Assembly: GCA_964558665.1 (NCBI GenBank)
Contig: CAZLFA010000022.1
Coordinates: 1 to 51,915, forward strand
Direction: 5' to 3'
Length of the DNA stretch: 51,915 bases
DNA from: CAZLFA01 sp964558665
Lineage (GTDB): Bacteria > Desulfobacterota > Syntrophia > Syntrophales > PHBD01
The first letter of the stretch is position 1; each line of letters begins with the position of its first letter. Shown one piece after another: positions 50,818 to 51,915 of the stretch. The position numbers and the translations under genes were made by a program. The notes beneath the pieces were generated by a model. The model ran no database searches. It was not told where the DNA came from and saw only the letters and a list, made by a program, of their open reading frames with translations.

Positions 50818-51812
50818 AGAAGCTCAGGAAATACTGCCCCTACTGCGGTGGCTCTGTTTCCAAGAAGATGGAGGAGGATATTCTGCGCGATTACTGTGCG
50901 GGCTGTGCTTCCTACTTCTATGAGAATCCTCTCCCTGTCGTCTCGACGATTCTTGTAAACGACCGCCAGGTGCTGCTGGTGAAGCGGGGCAGAAAACCTT
51001 ATCGGGGCATGTGGTGCCTGCCCTGCGGTTTTGCCGAAACCGGCGAGAGCATCCATGATGCGGCACTGCGCGAGCTGAAGGAAGAAACCGGCATCGAGGG
51101 ACGGATTACCGGACTGGTTGATGTCGATTCCCAGGAGAACTATTTCTACGGCGATCTTCTCTTTCTCGCTTTTGAGGTTGAGCAGGCAGGGGGATCGCTC
51201 ATTCCGGGAAGCGACACGGTAGCCGTCAGGTATTTCCCTCTTGAAAGGATACCGCGTCTCGCCTTTGCCTCTAATACCGGCGCCATCAGGAATTACATCA
51301 GGAGCAAAAGGGAGAACTGGTCTATCGTCGATTCGTTCCACCTGACGGTGGACAGCGGGGAGTCCGCGGGCGAAAAAAGAAATTTACTCTCCGATCACCT
51401 GGTGCAGGTGATAGAGAATAACGCCGGTCACATCGCCGGTCTCTGGATCGCAGACGCCACGACAAACCGCTCGACCACGGGATATCACGACTTTGATAAA
51501 ACAAGACTCTACAGAGGAGTAAGCAACATCCTCACCCGCTTCAACAAATGGCTGGGCGGATATTTCGGCGATGAAGAAATGAGCGATTTCTTTGTCCGCC
51601 TGGGCAGGGGCAGCCGGCGCGAAGGATTTGCCTTGAGCGAAGTGATAAGCGCGTTGAGCCTGATCAAGAAACACCTCTGGGAATTTGCCCTGTCAAGAGG
51701 AATGTGGCAGAGCACGCTCGATATCTATATGACGCTGGAGCTGGATCGGCGCATTGTCATCTTTTTTGACAAAGCGGCCTTCTACACGACAAGAGGCTAC
51801 GAGGAGCTGTGA
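50814..51812 (+). CDS. Zinc-ribbon Nudix hydrolase fused to a helical sensor-like domain
   Basis: 332 residues. An N-terminal zinc ribbon (Cys 8, 11, 28, 31: CPYCGG ... CAGC) and a Nudix domain whose box is complete (G72-x5-E78-x7-R86-E87-L-x-E90-E91-x-G-I) resemble NudC/ADP-ribose-pyrophosphatase-like enzymes. From about 190 to the end comes a helical domain (LLSDHLVQVIENNAGHIAGL, TRLYRGVSNILTRFNKWLGG, ISALSLIKKHLWEFA) like the RsbRD N-terminal/kinase-sensor helical bundle. ATG 50814 overlaps the phosphoesterase stop (ATGA) and has GGAGAC upstream. Coupling suggests linked function. Confidence 0.87.
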   Translation: MKKLRKYCPYCGGSVSKKMEEDILRDYCAGCASYFYENPLPVVSTILVNDRQVLLVKRGRKPYRGMWCLPCGFAETGESIHDAALRELKEETGIEGRITGLVDVDSQENYFYGDLLFLAFEVEQAGGSLIPGSDTVAVRYFPLERIPRLAFASNTGAIRNYIRSKRENWSIVDSFHLTVDSGESAGEKRNLLSDHLVQVIENNAGHIAGLWIADATTNRSTTGYHDFDKTRLYRGVSNILTRFNKWLGGYFGDEEMSDFFVRLGRGSRREGFALSEVISALSLIKKHLWEFALSRGMWQSTLDIYMTLELDRRIVIFFDKAAFYTTRGYEEL

Positions 51813-51915
51813 CGGCCCGCCGATATGACGGCACTCGGATATTCATGGGGATCCTTATGTAAAAATCATATCCGTCCAATTAAAGGTCGAACAAAGTTAA
51901 TTGGTTAGAATTATT

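Overview
The window reads as ordinary chromosome from a Gram-negative, probably strictly anaerobic bacterium of the Deltaproteobacteria/Desulfobacterota type, with Syntrophales-like lineages the best guess. An outer-membrane lifestyle is shown by a complete Mla-type lipid transport operon, an LpxL-like acyltransferase and several lipoproteins. An anaerobic lifestyle is suggested by a siroheme-decarboxylase (AhbB-like) gene coupled to hemL, HypA/HypB nickel-hydrogenase maturation factors, UbiE/MenG and a split ADP-forming acyl-CoA synthetase. The taxonomic call is inference from gene content; no rRNA gene is present.

Layout: 1-4.3 kb holds a partial WD40-like secreted protein, a Spy/CpxP-like protein, an unrecognised 275-residue protein and an HDOD-MBL operon; uvrC follows. 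6.4-8.5 kb is gene-poor and contains only a BrnT/BrnA toxin-antitoxin pair, bracketed by arms of a dispersed repeat. 8.5-15.8 kb holds membrane proteins, a TauE-type exporter, a flavodoxin-fold lipoprotein, a metallophosphoesterase fusion coupled to a GAF-GGDEF (GADEF) protein, a truncated ORF and ubiE/menG. 16-18.7 kb carries small secreted proteins, a DMT permease and a DUF523-DUF1722 protein. A repeat-rich tract (18.7-20.7 kb) surrounds an M23 peptidase gene. A secreted PLP-decarboxylase-like protein follows, then a TetR-controlled divergent locus for a split ADP-forming acyl-CoA synthetase, then a secreted MORN-PDZ-caspase protein.

27-33.6 kb has a degenerate HEPN protein, a methyltransferase-HAMP-HD-GYP fusion, an isochorismatase-family enzyme, hypBA and ahbB-hemL. 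33.6-37.1 kb is a nucleotide-sugar operon (UDP-HexNAc dehydrogenase, Gmd, GDP-fucose synthase). 37.2-43.4 kb (minus strand) has a BON lipoprotein, a 7TM-PAS protein and an MMPL-methyltransferase fusion with an LpxL-like acyltransferase. 43.5-51.8 kb (plus strand) has xthA, a GAF protein, a membrane protein, the mla operon and a metallophosphoesterase coupled to a Nudix fusion protein.

The most unusual signals are (i) a family of imperfect-palindrome elements that repeatedly begin just after stop codons, one of which splits the mla operon; (ii) a second family of short CATCCGGA hairpins; and (iii) several uncommon domain fusions: PLP decarboxylase with signal peptide, MORN-PDZ-caspase, ICMT-like-HAMP-HD-GYP, MMPL-methyltransferase and zinc ribbon-Nudix-helical sensor. 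No tRNA, rRNA, CRISPR array, intact insertion sequence or prophage was seen.
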